From: Dysgonamonadaceae bacterium
GTDB lineage: Bacteria; Bacteroidota; Bacteroidia; Bacteroidales; Azobacteroidaceae
Assembly (NCBI GenBank): GCA_031272085.1
Contig: JAISUN010000003.1
Span: 1 to 64,000, forward strand
Reading direction: 5' to 3'
Length of the DNA: 64,000 nucleotides
The stretch's first letter is position 1; every line of letters begins with the position of its first letter. Shown piece by piece: positions 1 to 10,200 of this stretch. Below the pieces are notes generated by a model. The model did no database searches. It had not been told where the DNA came from and saw nothing but the letters and a program-made list of their open reading frames with translations. Position numbers and translations under genes: made by a program.

Positions 1-663
1 ATTCAAATCACAAGCGTTTACGGATTGACCGAAACCTCGCCCGGAATGACGCAAACCCGCATCGACGACCCGTTCGACTGGCGCTGCAACACGGTCGGTC
101 GCCCTTACGAATTTACCGAAGTCGCGATTATCGACCCCGACACCGGCGAACATCTGCCCGACGGCGTTCAGGGCGAAGTCTGCTGTCGCGGCTACAACGT
201 GATGAAAGGCTATTACAAAAATCCGCAGGCAACCGCCGAAGTTATTGATAAAGACGGATTTCTGCACTCTGGCGACCTCGGCGTCCGCAATCAGGAAGGC
301 AACTACGTGATTACGGGACGTATCAAAGATATGATTATACGCGGCGGCGAAAACATCTATCCGCGCGAAATTGAGGAATTTCTCTACCATCTCGAAGGCG
401 TGAAAGACGTTCAGGTAGCCGGTATCCCTTCGGAAAAATACGGCGAAGAAGTTGGCGCGTTCATCATCCTTCACGAAGGCGCGACGCTGACCGAAGATGA
501 GGTTCGCGACTACTGTCGCGGCAAAATCGCCCGCCACAAAATCCCGAAATACGTTCTTTTCGTCGAAGAATACCCGCTCACGGGGAGCGGGAAAATACAA
601 AAATTCAAGTTAAAAGACGTGGGACTTAATTTGCTGAAAAAAAGAGGGATAGAAGTAATATGA
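1..663 (+). CDS. Acyl-CoA synthetase (AMP-forming), C-terminal part, cut by window edge
   Basis: This is the 3' end of an adenylate-forming acyl-CoA ligase. Such enzymes activate a carboxylic acid, usually a fatty acid, to an acyl-AMP and then to its CoA thioester. The frame is open from base 1 and the first visible residues carry the YGLTET core motif, so the true start lies outside the window. The TTG at 25 is internal. Further motifs in order are [21 protein letters not shown] (hinge and C-terminal domain) and GSGKIQK, whose lysine is the adenylation catalytic residue. The preserved order resembles medium- and long-chain fatty-acid ligases of the FadD type. The acid used cannot be read from this part. 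The next gene has its own promoter 20 bp downstream. Confidence 0.9.
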   Translation: MQITSVYGLTETSPGMTQTRIDDPFDWRCNTVGRPYEFTEVAIIDPDTGEHLPDGVQGEVCCRGYNVMKGYYKNPQATAEVIDKDGFLHSGDLGVRNQEGNYVITGRIKDMIIRGGENIYPREIEEFLYHLEGVKDVQVAGIPSEKYGEEVGAFIILHEGATLTEDEVRDYCRGKIARHKIPKYVLFVEEYPLTGSGKIQKFKLKDVGLNLLKKRGIEVI

Positions 664-683
664 ATACTTTTCCCGTTCATTTT

Positions 684-714
684 TTTGCAAACTAACGAAA
701 AAGGAGTATCTTTG
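684..714 (+). promoter_or_regulatory. Bacteroidota -33/-7 promoter for the HD-domain gene
   Basis: TTTG at 684-687, 19 nt, then TATCTTTG at 707-714. This is a full match to the TTTG/TAnnTTTG promoter form and sits 15 nt before the ATG at 730. Confidence 0.75.
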
Positions 715-729
715 TGAATAATTTTTGCG

Positions 730-1974
730 ATGTCGAACTCCAAGCGAAAAATAGTCAACGACCCGGTCTTTGGGTTTGTAAATATTCCCGACGGACTGAT
801 TTTCAGGCTGATAAATCATCCTTACGTTCAGCGGCTGAACAGGATTAAGCAACTCGGACTTGCGTTTTACGTCTATCCGGGCGCCGTCCATACGCGCTTC
901 CACCACTCGCTGGGAGCGATGCACCTGATGTCGGAGGCTGTAAATCAACTGCGTACAAATGGCCATCAAATCACGGACGAGGAAGAAGAGAGCGCAATGG
1001 CCTGCATTTTGCTGCACGACACCGGCCACGGCCCTTTCTCTCACGTGCTTGAAAATGCGCTTGTCAGCGGCGTCAGCCACGAAGATATTTCCCTGCTCCT
1101 GATGAACAGGATAAATGCGGAAGAAAACGGCCTCCTTGATACGGCAATCGCAATTTTCCGCGACGAATACCCAAAACGCTTTCTACATCAATTAGTTAGC
1201 GGACAGTTGGACGTTGACCGCCTCGACTACCTGCGCCGCGACAGTTTTTTTACCGGCGTAACCGAGGGAAATATAGGTTCGGCGCGGATTATCAAGATGT
1301 TGAACCTGAAAGACGACCGCCTTGTCGTGGAAGCCAAAGGCATTTATTCCATCGAAAATTTTTTGATGGCACGCCGCCTGATGTATTGGCAGGTTTATCT
1401 TCATAAAACCGCTGTGGCAGCAGAAAAGATGCTAATAAGCGCAATGTCGCGGGCAAAATTTTTGGCCGCGCAGGGCGTAAAACTCGAAGCCTGCCCCGCC
1501 CTACTCTATTTCCTTTACAAGGAAGTGGATAAAACCCGCTTCCTGACCGAAACAGAGGCCATCGACAACTATGCGGCAATGGACGACAACGACATCTGGT
1601 GCGCACTGAAAACGTGGACGCAATCGCCCGACCGCGTGCTGGCTCTGCTCGCCTACGGATTGGTAAACCGCCGCCTGTTCAAAATTGAATATTTTTCGGA
1701 GCCGGTTTCTCAAAAAATTATCGACGAGAAAAAAGCCTCATTATCAAAACGTTACAATATCAGCGCCGACGAAGCCGCTTTCCTTGTTTCGTCCGACGAA
1801 ATTTCGACAAATATGTACAGCGAAGCCGACGACAGCATCGACATCCTTTACCGCGACGGTACGACAAAGGATATTTCTGTTGCATCGGATATGCTTAATA
1901 TTCAACTTTTGTCGAAGAAAATAGGAAAATACTACCTTTGCTACCTCCGTGATTCAGTTTTTGAGAAAGCCTGA
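730..1974 (+). CDS. HD-domain phosphohydrolase (COG1078 / dGTPase-like)
   Basis: The protein has 414 residues. It carries an N-terminal HD metal-binding domain: His54 and His59 in a VHTRFHHSLG segment, then the His96-Asp97 pair in LLHDTGHGPFSH, and a downstream LDVDRLDYLRRD segment that supplies the later metal-ligand Asp. This is the arrangement of the SAMHD1/YwfO-like COG1078 family, whose characterised members hydrolyse (d)NTPs. It is soluble, with no signal peptide or membrane segment. It is monocistronic between its own promoter and an AT-rich gap. The family call is firm; the substrate is not. Confidence 0.9.
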   Translation: MSNSKRKIVNDPVFGFVNIPDGLIFRLINHPYVQRLNRIKQLGLAFYVYPGAVHTRFHHSLGAMHLMSEAVNQLRTNGHQITDEEEESAMACILLHDTGHGPFSHVLENALVSGVSHEDISLLLMNRINAEENGLLDTAIAIFRDEYPKRFLHQLVSGQLDVDRLDYLRRDSFFTGVTEGNIGSARIIKMLNLKDDRLVVEAKGIYSIENFLMARRLMYWQVYLHKTAVAAEKMLISAMSRAKFLAAQGVKLEACPALLYFLYKEVDKTRFLTETEAIDNYAAMDDNDIWCALKTWTQSPDRVLALLAYGLVNRRLFKIEYFSEPVSQKIIDEKKASLSKRYNISADEAAFLVSSDEISTNMYSEADDSIDILYRDGTTKDISVASDMLNIQLLSKKIGKYYLCYLRDSVFEKA

Positions 1975-2281
1975 TTTTTTTTCATCTACTGTTAAAATAT
2001 CTTTAATTTTTCAGAAAAAACTAAAATATTTTAAAATTTTCTAACATTTTCTTTGTTTTTCCGAAAAAAATTGTAATTTTGTCATTGAAATAATTGACCG
2101 AAGCATTTCACACACTCGTGCTATGGTCTCACATTTAACTATTTCAAAAACAAAACACTTTAATTTTATGACAAACTAAAACAGTTTTTTTATGAAACAA
2201 ACGATTCGAATGAAACAAATTGGAGGTAATCCTCCTGAAACCAGTTCCATTAGAACCTTAAAAAGCAGTAAAAATCTATTT
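1975..2281 (+). other. Intergenic region and leader of the first susC
   Basis: An AT-rich stretch holding the promoter at 2052-2081 and a transcribed leader of nearly 200 nt. The frame of the following susC stays open upstream to an ATG at 2192, so the last 90 bp could be coding. That part contains a short perfect hairpin, GGAGG-TAAT-CCTCC, at 2222-2235. I see no other gene and no clear terminator for the HD gene. Confidence 0.6.
2052..2081 (+). promoter_or_regulatory. -33/-7 promoter of the first SusC/SusD operon
   Basis: TTTG at 2052-2055, 18 nt, then TAATTTTG at 2074-2081. The same -7 octamer with the same 18-nt spacing precedes the second susC, at 7134-7163. Confidence 0.7.
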
Positions 2282-5200
2282 ATGAAAAAATTACACTTGC
2301 TTTTTTGCGCTCTTCTTTTCACTGGAACAATCTTTGCACAGGAAACGGTGGTGAACGGCGCCATTATTGATGCACAAAATGAGCCTCTGGTAGGCGCGTC
2401 TGTGTCAGTAAAAGACAATCCAACTATCGGTACCGCTACCGATATCAACGGAACTTTCACTCTGAAAGTTGCAAATCCCGGAGTTTTCCTGAAAATCAGT
2501 TACATTGGCTACCAAACCGTTACCTTAAAGGCTTCCGAAGCGCAGGGACGAATTGTCCTCAAAGAAGACGCCGAACAGTTGCAGGAAGTGGTCGTTACCG
2601 CTTACGGAACATTCAAGAAATCGGCTTACGCAGGCTCGGTTTCGGTTATGGGAAGCAACAAAATCAAGGCCCCGGGCATCTCGATTACCGACGCTTTGCA
2701 GGGAAACACTACCGGCGTTGCGATTTCGAGCGGCGGAACTAACGTGCCGGGCGCTCCGCAAACAGTACGCGTCCGCGGTATCGGCTCGTTCAACGCATCG
2801 TCAAGCCCTCTGTACGTCATCGACGGCGTGCCGGTAATTTCGGGCGACGTCAGCGTTTTGGGAAGTTTGAGCAGCAACAATGCCGGTCTCGACATCCTTT
2901 CGACGCTTAACCCCGACGACATCGAAAACATCGCCGTCATCAAGGACGCTTCGGCCGCTTCGCTTTACGGTTCGCGCGCTGCAAACGGAATTATCGCCAT
3001 TACCACCAAACAGGGTAAAAAGGGAAAAGCCGTTTTCTCGGCAAAAGCCGAACTCGGAACTACCGGATTTGCAATGCCTTACCGTACAATTATGGGCGGT
3101 CAGCAACGCGCCGACATGATTGCCGAAGCCTGCCATAACGAATGGCAAATAAAGAACGGAAAAGTGTCGAACGCAGCCAATTACGCCAACGAAGACGACT
3201 ACGTGGCTCAAAACCTTGCGAAATACGCTCCCGAACCCTGGTGCGGCTGGACCGACTGGGATAAGGTGCTGTTCCGCGACGGCGCATTCCGCAATTACGA
3301 CCTTTCGGCGCAGGGCGGAAGCGATGCAGCCCGTTTTTATACGGCAATAAACTATACCGACAAGGAAGGCACAAGCCCCAATTCGGGATTGAACCGCCTC
3401 ACCGGCCGCCTCAATGCCGATTTTCACGCCAGCAAAAAACTGACTTTCGGTATTAAAATGCTGACTTCGCGCCTCAAACAGGACGTTTACGGCGAAGGCA
3501 CCGAATATACCTCGCCTTTCTATTCTTCGCGCCGCGCAGTTACGCCTTCCGACGCAGTTATGGCTCCCAACGGCGATTACAACCACACGTTCATAACTAC
3601 CGGCGACCGCAACCCGAAACTGTCGATGGATTACGACTGGAAAAAAGAAACCCTGACCCGTTTCTTCCTCACTCCGTACATAGAATACGCTTTCAACAAG
3701 AACTTGAAATTCAAGGCTCTTTACAGTTTCGACTACAATATGAGCGTCGGCGACACCTGGTCTGACCCCAGAACCTCAAACGGCAAGAGCAGCAACGGTT
3801 CGCGCTCGAAATACATGCGCGAGTACAACACTCAACTCTGGTCAACCAACTTGACGTATGCAAAATCTTTCGGTAAACACAATCTCGATTTGCTCTACGG
3901 ATTTGAATTCCAATCATACGATACCGATTATCTCTACGGAAACAAGAAAAACTTCATCCTTCCCGACTTCAATCAGGTTGGTTCGGGCGGAACCGTAGAA
4001 AGCGTGAACGGTTATCCTTCGGCTTGGCGTCTGGCTTCGCCGGTTATCGTAAAAGGCAACTACGACTATTTGCAGAAATATTTCTTCGGATTCAGTTACC
4101 GTTTGGACGGTTCCTCGCGCATGTCTCCTGCAACCCGCTGGGGCAGTTTCTGGTCGGTTTCGGGCGCATACCGCATTACCGAAGAACCGTTTATGGAAAG
4201 CCTTCGCCACACGATTACAAACCTCCGTTTGAGGGCTTCTTACGGAACTAACGGCAACCAGCCATCGTCTTATTACGGATTCTATCCGCTTTCGAGCATC
4301 AGTTCGTCTTACGTTTATCAGGGCGATTCGGGTATTGCTATCGACCAGCAGAAAAACGACGTTCTCGGATGGGAAGAAAATTACAATATGAACATCGGCC
4401 TCGACCTCGGCCTGTACAAACGGGTAAATATGAGCCTCGAATTTTACAACCGAATCACAAAATCGCTGATTCTCTCGTTGCCGCAGTCGATGACTACCGG
4501 ACATTCGAGCCACCTCGGAAACATCGGAAACATCCGCAACCGCGGCGTGGAATTTGAAATTTCTTCAACAAATGTTGAAACAAAAGATTTCTCGTGGACA
4601 ACCAACTTCAATATCGGCCGCAATTTCAGCAAAATTCTTGTTTTGGACGGCATTCAACAGCGTATGACCAGCGGAAACTGGATTTACAACGTGGGCAGCC
4701 CCTATTATTCGTTCTATCTGTATGAATTTGCAGGCATCGACCCCGAAGACGGCGAACCTATGTTCTACCTCAATACACAGGACGAAGACGGAAACATCAT
4801 CGACCACACGACAACCACCAAAGACTACAACGAAGCGTCGAGAATTGTTTGCTACAATCCCGAACCGAAAGTTAGCGGCGGTTTGAACAACTCGTTGAAT
4901 TACAAATGGTTCGATTTGAGTTTCCTGTTTACCTACCAGTTCGGCGGCTATTCTTACGACAACGGCGCACAGAAACTCGAACACGGCGGTTACGAACTCA
5001 ACACCAACATTCCTTCGTATTACGAAAACCGCTGGCAAAAACCGGGCGACATAACCGACATCGAACGCTTTGTAGCAAACCGTCCGACCGGCCGTATGTC
5101 GAGCATCGCAAGCACCCGCCGCCTCCATTCGAGCGACTTTGTCCGCCTGAAAAACCTCGCTTTCGGCGTTACGCTGCCCAAACAGTGGCTCCGCAATATG

Positions 5201-5359
5201 AAAATTGACAATGCCCGCATTTACGTTTCCGGCGGAAACCTCTGGACATGGGCTAAATGGAACTGGTACGACCCCGAAGCGGCTTCCGTAAGCGGAAACG
5301 TGGAATGGACTCAACCGCCTCTCCGGACAATGACTGTCGGCTTGAATTTCAAATTTTAA
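2282..5359 (+). CDS. SusC/RagA-type TonB-dependent outer-membrane receptor
   Basis: A full-length receptor of 1025 residues from the chosen start. It forms a TonB-driven outer-membrane channel for a substrate bound by its SusD partner. Order of parts: signal peptide (MKKLHLLFCALLF...FAQ), carboxypeptidase-regulatory-like beta domain with the GASVSVKDNPTIGTATD segment (about residues 25-105), TonB-box-like LQEVVVTAYGT, plug domain with VRVRGIGS and YVIDGVPV, then the barrel to a C-terminal aromatic strand ending in FKF. An in-frame ATG at 2192 would add 30 residues; I prefer 2282 because a normal signal peptide begins there. The SusD gene follows at once. No glycosidase, sensor or sigma/anti-sigma pair lies nearby, so the substrate is unknown. 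Confidence 0.93.
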   Translation: MKKLHLLFCALLFTGTIFAQETVVNGAIIDAQNEPLVGASVSVKDNPTIGTATDINGTFTLKVANPGVFLKISYIGYQTVTLKASEAQGRIVLKEDAEQLQEVVVTAYGTFKKSAYAGSVSVMGSNKIKAPGISITDALQGNTTGVAISSGGTNVPGAPQTVRVRGIGSFNASSSPLYVIDGVPVISGDVSVLGSLSSNNAGLDILSTLNPDDIENIAVIKDASAASLYGSRAANGIIAITTKQGKKGKAVFSAKAELGTTGFAMPYRTIMGGQQRADMIAEACHNEWQIKNGKVSNAANYANEDDYVAQNLAKYAPEPWCGWTDWDKVLFRDGAFRNYDLSAQGGSDAARFYTAINYTDKEGTSPNSGLNRLTGRLNADFHASKKLTFGIKMLTSRLKQDVYGEGTEYTSPFYSSRRAVTPSDAVMAPNGDYNHTFITTGDRNPKLSMDYDWKKETLTRFFLTPYIEYAFNKNLKFKALYSFDYNMSVGDTWSDPRTSNGKSSNGSRSKYMREYNTQLWSTNLTYAKSFGKHNLDLLYGFEFQSYDTDYLYGNKKNFILPDFNQVGSGGTVESVNGYPSAWRLASPVIVKGNYDYLQKYFFGFSYRLDGSSRMSPATRWGSFWSVSGAYRITEEPFMESLRHTITNLRLRASYGTNGNQPSSYYGFYPLSSISSSYVYQGDSGIAIDQQKNDVLGWEENYNMNIGLDLGLYKRVNMSLEFYNRITKSLILSLPQSMTTGHSSHLGNIGNIRNRGVEFEISSTNVETKDFSWTTNFNIGRNFSKILVLDGIQQRMTSGNWIYNVGSPYYSFYLYEFAGIDPEDGEPMFYLNTQDEDGNIIDHTTTTKDYNEASRIVCYNPEPKVSGGLNNSLNYKWFDLSFLFTYQFGGYSYDNGAQKLEHGGYELNTNIPSYYENRWQKPGDITDIERFVANRPTGRMSSIASTRRLHSSDFVRLKNLAFGVTLPKQWLRNMKIDNARIYVSGGNLWTWAKWNWYDPEAASVSGNVEWTQPPLRTMTVGLNFKF

Positions 5360-5377
5360 CCTGAAAAAATGATTTAT

Positions 5378-6847
5378 ATGAATAAAATATTAAAAAATAC
5401 GATTACAGCAGCCTTGGCATTCGTTATGATTGGCCTCTGCTCCTGCGACGACTGGCTTACTCTCGAACCCTCGAACCGTCCTATCAACGAAGCCGGTTCG
5501 CCCATCACTTCGCTCGACGAGGCAAACGCCCGTATGAACGCTATTTACTCGATGTTCCGCTCATATTATCTTTACGGAGCGCGTATGACCTACTACGGCG
5601 ACGCCCGAAGCGAAGATATGATGGCTAACGGCGTAACAAAGCGCACTTCAAGTTATTACCTGTTCAGCATCTCGAAAGATAATGCTCCTTCGAGTTTCTG
5701 GTCAAGTTATTATGAAATAATAAACAACGTAAACACGCTGCTGGGCGGTATCGACGAAGTTCCTGCCGGTAATGCCGCCGACAGCGCAACTTTGGCCGAT
5801 TACAAAGGACAGGCTCTCACTGCCCGCGCTCTGGCGTATTTCGACCTTACCCGCCTCTACGGCTATCCTTATATGAAAGATAACGGCGAATCGTGGGGCG
5901 TGCCTATCCGCGACGAAGGTTTGGTATCTATCGACTACAAACCCACCCGCAATACGGTAGCGGAATGTTACGAATATTTCATCAACGACCTTGAAAATGC
6001 AATTCCCCTGCTGAAAAGCGACAAAAACAACGGCCGCTTCAACAAGTGGGTTGCTATGCAACTCCTTGCCCGCGCCTACCTTTATAAAGGCGACGACGCA
6101 AAGGCCTTGGAAACAGCAAAAGAAGCAATCGAAGGCGCAGCACGCTACGGCTACGCATTGTGGTCGGCAACCGATTACAAAGACGCTTGGAAATCGGAAT
6201 TTGGCGCCGAAGTAATCTGGGAACTCCCCATTATGACGGGCGAAACAGCCGGAAGCAAGGAAAATATCGGTTACCTCGTGTATGCCAGCGGCTACGACGA
6301 CATCATTTTGAGCGACGACTGGACAACCGTCCTTATGGGCAACCAGAAATCGGATATCCGCTACAAGTGCATCATCAACTCTTCCTCAAAACAGGGCGCA
6401 CGCTATATGTGGAAATACCAGCCGCAAGCCGGCGAATCAGACCGCAGCCTCGGCAATGTCCGCGTTCTGCGCCTGTCGGAACTTTACCTCATTGCAGCCG
6501 AAGCGGCAGCCCGTTCGGGAAACAACGAGGATGCGGTTAAGTATCTCGAACCCATCGTAAAACGCGGAAACAGCGCAATGACCGTTGTTGGTACGACCGT
6601 TACCCTCGACCGCGTGTTGGAAGAACGCCGCAAAGAACTCGTGGGCGAAGGCCACCGCTTCTTCGACGCTATCCGCAACGGCAAATCCATCGTCCGCTCC
6701 GAAGGCCTTGCATACCCGCATTTGAGCGCTATTCAGCCCGAAGCATGGAACTTCAACTGGAACTATTACAAGGTAGTTTTGCCTATCCCGCGTTCCGAAG
6801 TCAATGCTAACGAGAATATCGCGAAACAGCAAAACCCCGGATATTAA
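5378..6847 (+). CDS. SusD/RagB-type surface lipoprotein
   Basis: A 489-residue substrate-binding lipoprotein that caps the SusC channel. The signal peptide ends in a lipobox, GLCSC, with Cys23 as the likely lipidated residue, followed by the typical DDWLTLEPSN start. Family features include ARALAYFDLTRLYGYPY (TPR-like core), a VLRLSELYLIAAEAAAR helix and the near-terminal LEERRKELVGEGHRFFDAIR segment seen in most SusD proteins. I chose 5378 because the ATG at 5369 adds only three residues. It is co-transcribed with the receptor 18 bp upstream and ends just before a strong terminator. Confidence 0.93.
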   Translation: MNKILKNTITAALAFVMIGLCSCDDWLTLEPSNRPINEAGSPITSLDEANARMNAIYSMFRSYYLYGARMTYYGDARSEDMMANGVTKRTSSYYLFSISKDNAPSSFWSSYYEIINNVNTLLGGIDEVPAGNAADSATLADYKGQALTARALAYFDLTRLYGYPYMKDNGESWGVPIRDEGLVSIDYKPTRNTVAECYEYFINDLENAIPLLKSDKNNGRFNKWVAMQLLARAYLYKGDDAKALETAKEAIEGAARYGYALWSATDYKDAWKSEFGAEVIWELPIMTGETAGSKENIGYLVYASGYDDIILSDDWTTVLMGNQKSDIRYKCIINSSSKQGARYMWKYQPQAGESDRSLGNVRVLRLSELYLIAAEAAARSGNNEDAVKYLEPIVKRGNSAMTVVGTTVTLDRVLEERRKELVGEGHRFFDAIRNGKSIVRSEGLAYPHLSAIQPEAWNFNWNYYKVVLPIPRSEVNANENIAKQQNPGY

Positions 6848-6881
6848 TCGGAGTTTGTTTTTAATATATTAGAGTGTAGTC

Positions 6882-6919
6882 GGGGAAAATCGCAAACATT
6901 TTGTGGTTTTCCCCTTTTT
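6882..6919 (+). terminator. Rho-independent terminator after the first SusD
   Basis: The stem GGGGAAAAT...GTTTTCCCC pairs 6882-6896 with 6900-6914: 15 pairs including two G-U, with a 3-nt loop, followed by TTTTTA. It cleanly separates the two SusC/SusD loci. Confidence 0.9.
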
Positions 6920-7133
6920 ATTATCATTTTATCAGTTATTTATTTATAGCGAAGAAAAAACGTAAACTAATAGTACTTTTTGAAACAATTTCGTAATAAT
7001 TTGTTTCAGAAACTGAATATTTTAATATTTATTAACATTTAGTTGTCAGTATTTAAATTAATAAGCAAAACTGTTAAAATATTTATAAATTCAAAGAAAA
7101 AAAGGCGATTTTATAAAAATATCTAATAAAAAG

Positions 7134-7163
7134 TTTGTTTTATTAAAAAATGTTATAATTTTG
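7134..7163 (+). promoter_or_regulatory. -33/-7 promoter of the second SusC/SusD operon
   Basis: TTTG at 7134-7137, 18 nt, then TAATTTTG at 7156-7163. The predicted leader to the ATG at 7273 is about 100 nt. Confidence 0.7.
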
Positions 7164-7272
7164 TGGGTCGGAATATGCAATAAATGATTCTGAAATCCCA
7201 AAACACAAATTGCATATTTCACAATTAAATTAACAATTTTTTTTATAATTAATGACAAATTAAACATTTTTT

Positions 7273-10200
7273 ATGGGACAAATGAACGGTATGAAAAAAA
7301 GCGGGAATTGCACATTCCCGTCAGTTTGTTCTCAAATCCACAAAAACAGATGGGATAAATCTTTGTTTACCAAACAATTATGGATTGCTCTTTTCTGTAT
7401 TTTTTCATTTGGAACAATCTGCGCACAGGAAATGACAGTCAAAGGGACTGTTGTGGACTCGAACAATGAGCCGCTAATCGGCGCTTCCGTGTCTGTAAAG
7501 GAAAACGGCAGCATCGGTACGGCGACCGATGTTGACGGCAACTTTACGCTACGGGTGCCTAATTCGGGCGTAACGCTGCAAATCAGTTACCTTGGCTTCA
7601 CAACCCGAACTATGAAAGCGTCGGAAGTCCGCGGCAAAATCGTTTTGCAGGAAGACGCCACGCAATTGGAGGAAGTAGTTGTTACCGGTATGGTCGCAAT
7701 GGATAAACGACTGTTTACCGGAGCAACCGACAAGTTGAAAGCCGAGGATATGAAAATCGGAGGTATTTCCGATTTCAGCCGCTCGTTGGAAGGCCGCTCT
7801 GCGGGAGTATCGGTGCAAAACGTTTCCGGAACTTTCGGCGCGGCGCCTAAAATCCGCGTCCGCGGCGCAACCTCCATCTACGGCGACTCAAAACCGCTCT
7901 GGGTGGTTGACGGCGTGATTATGGAAGATGTAACGCAAGTCAGCGCCGACGACCTTTCGTCGGGCGACATCAATACCCTTATCAGTTCGTCTATTGCAGG
8001 CTTAAATTCCAGCGATATCGAGGACGTTCAAATCCTGAAAGACGGCTCGGCAACCTCAATCTACGGCGCCAAGGCTATGGCGGGCGTGATTGTCGTTACG
8101 ACCAAAAAAGGAAAACAGGGTACGAGCGTCATCAATTACACCGGCGAACTGACTTCCCGCCTGATTCCTTCATACAGCAATTTCAATATTATGAATTCGC
8201 AAGACCAGATGAGCGTTTATCAGGAAATGGAACAAAAAGGCTGGCTGCCAAATACAATATTAAACGGTAAAAATATGGGCGTATATGGAAAAATGTACCA
8301 ATTAATTAATACGCTTAATCCCGAAACCGGCGGTTTTATGCTGGCAAATAACGAAGCGGCAAAAAACGCTTACTTGCGTGAAGCGGAATACCGCAATACC
8401 GACTGGTTCGACGAACTGTTCTCGACCAACATAATGCAAAACCACTCGTTGAGTATTTCGGGCGGAACGGAAAAAACCAATTTCTACGGCTCCGTGAGCG
8501 CAATGCTCGACCCGGGATGGACGCTCGCAAGCGACGTGAAGCGTTATACCGGAAACCTGAATCTGAACCACAAAATCAGCGACAAACTGTCGGCTACAAT
8601 CATCACGAAAGCCTACAACCGCGCTCAAAAAGCGCCGGGTACAATGTCGAGGGTAACTGACAACGTGAGCGGATTGATTTCCCGCGATTTCGACATCAAC
8701 CCTTACAGTTTTGCATTGAACACTTCTCGAACATTGGACCCCGACGAGTTTTACGTCCGCGATTATGCTCCCTTCAATATCAAACACGAGTTGGAACATA
8801 ATTATATGGACTTGAACGAATCTTCGACCACTTTTCAGGCAGAATTGGCATACACGCCTATAAAAGGCTTGACAATAAAAGCGTTAGGCGCTCTGAAAAA
8901 CACCGTTTCTTCCATGGGACACATCATCGAAGACCAGTCGAACCAGGCCGAGGCTTACCGCGCTATGGGAACTACCGTCATCGCGAAAAACAACGGTTTG
9001 CTTTGGCTTGACCCGAGCAAAACGTATGATTACCCGATTTCCATCCTTCCCGAAGGCGGTATTTACGAACTTACGGAAAACCGTATGAGCGGCTGGGATT
9101 TCCGCGCTTCGGCAAACTATACCGCCTCGATTAACAAAATACATATAATCAATGTATTCGGCGGTATGGAGTTAAATTCTGTAGACCGGTACAACGATTG
9201 GAGCCGCCAGTGGGGACGCCAGTACGACAACGGCGACGTGGGTTACATCATCTATCAGGCTTTCCAGCAGTGGCAAAGCCAGGGCGAATCGATGAACTAT
9301 TACACAATAAACAATACCCGCCGCCGCGACGCTTCGTTCTTCGGAATGGCAAACTATTCATACAAAGGAAAATACACCATCAACGGCACCACCCGCTACG
9401 AAGGCTCGAACCAAATGGGAAAATCGCGCAAAGCACGCTGGCTGCCCACTTGGAACATTTCCGGAGCCTGGAATATGCACGAAGAAGGATTCTTCAAATC
9501 TCTGGAACCCGCAATGAGCCACGCAACATGGCGCGTTTCTTACTCATTGACCGCACAGGCGCCCCCTTTGAGCGTATCAAATTCGGGAATTATCTATACC
9601 AGCGCCAATACATGGCGTTTGGATTCCGACACCAACGAGCCGGGAATTTCCATCTCGCAGTTGGAAAACAGCGAACTGACCTACGAAAAGAAACACGAGT
9701 TGAATATCGGCGGCGACTTCGGATTTGTGAACAACCGCATCAATTTAGTTGTTGACTGGTACACCCGCAACAACTACGACCTGATTGGCCCCATCGCAGT
9801 TATGGGTATCGGCGGACAAGTGCGGAAACGCGGTAACGTAGCGGCGATGAAGACGACCGGCGTCGAAGCCACGCTTTCTACAAAGAACATCAAAAAGAAA
9901 GATTTTTCCTGGACTACCGACCTCACATTCGCAAAAATGCACGTCGAAGTTACCAAACTCAATTCCCGTACCCGAATCATCGACTTGATTAAAGGCACCG
10001 GATTTGCCAAAGAAGGCTATTCAAACCGCACTCTTTTCTCTATCCCGTTTGCAGGATTGGATGAAAACGGCGTTCCAATGTTCTATTTAGACGCAGACCA
10101 TACAATCATTACGCAGGATTTTTCGAGCAACGGAATCTATTTGCAGGATTACGAAAATCAGGATTTCCTGATTGTTTCGGGAAGCACGGAACCTACCCTT

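Larger units (their letters stand above)
6848..7272 (+). other. Intergenic region between the two susCD loci
   Basis: 425 bp. It holds the terminator of the first locus (6882-6919) and the promoter of the second (7134-7163). The rest is AT-rich with long A and T runs, and I see no gene or further structure in it. Confidence 0.6.

Noticed and set aside
25-27. TTG as start of the first protein
   Set aside because: The frame is open to base 1 and the AMP-ligase core motif begins before it, so the gene is simply cut by the window.
660-687. Hairpin ATGAA/TTCAT with T run after the acyl-CoA synthetase
   Set aside because: Only 5 A/T-rich base pairs with an 11-nt loop; too weak to call a terminator, and the T run is part of the next promoter.
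2222-2226. GGAGG as ribosome binding site
   Set aside because: It lies 56 nt before the preferred start, and genes in this window do not rely on Shine-Dalgarno sites.
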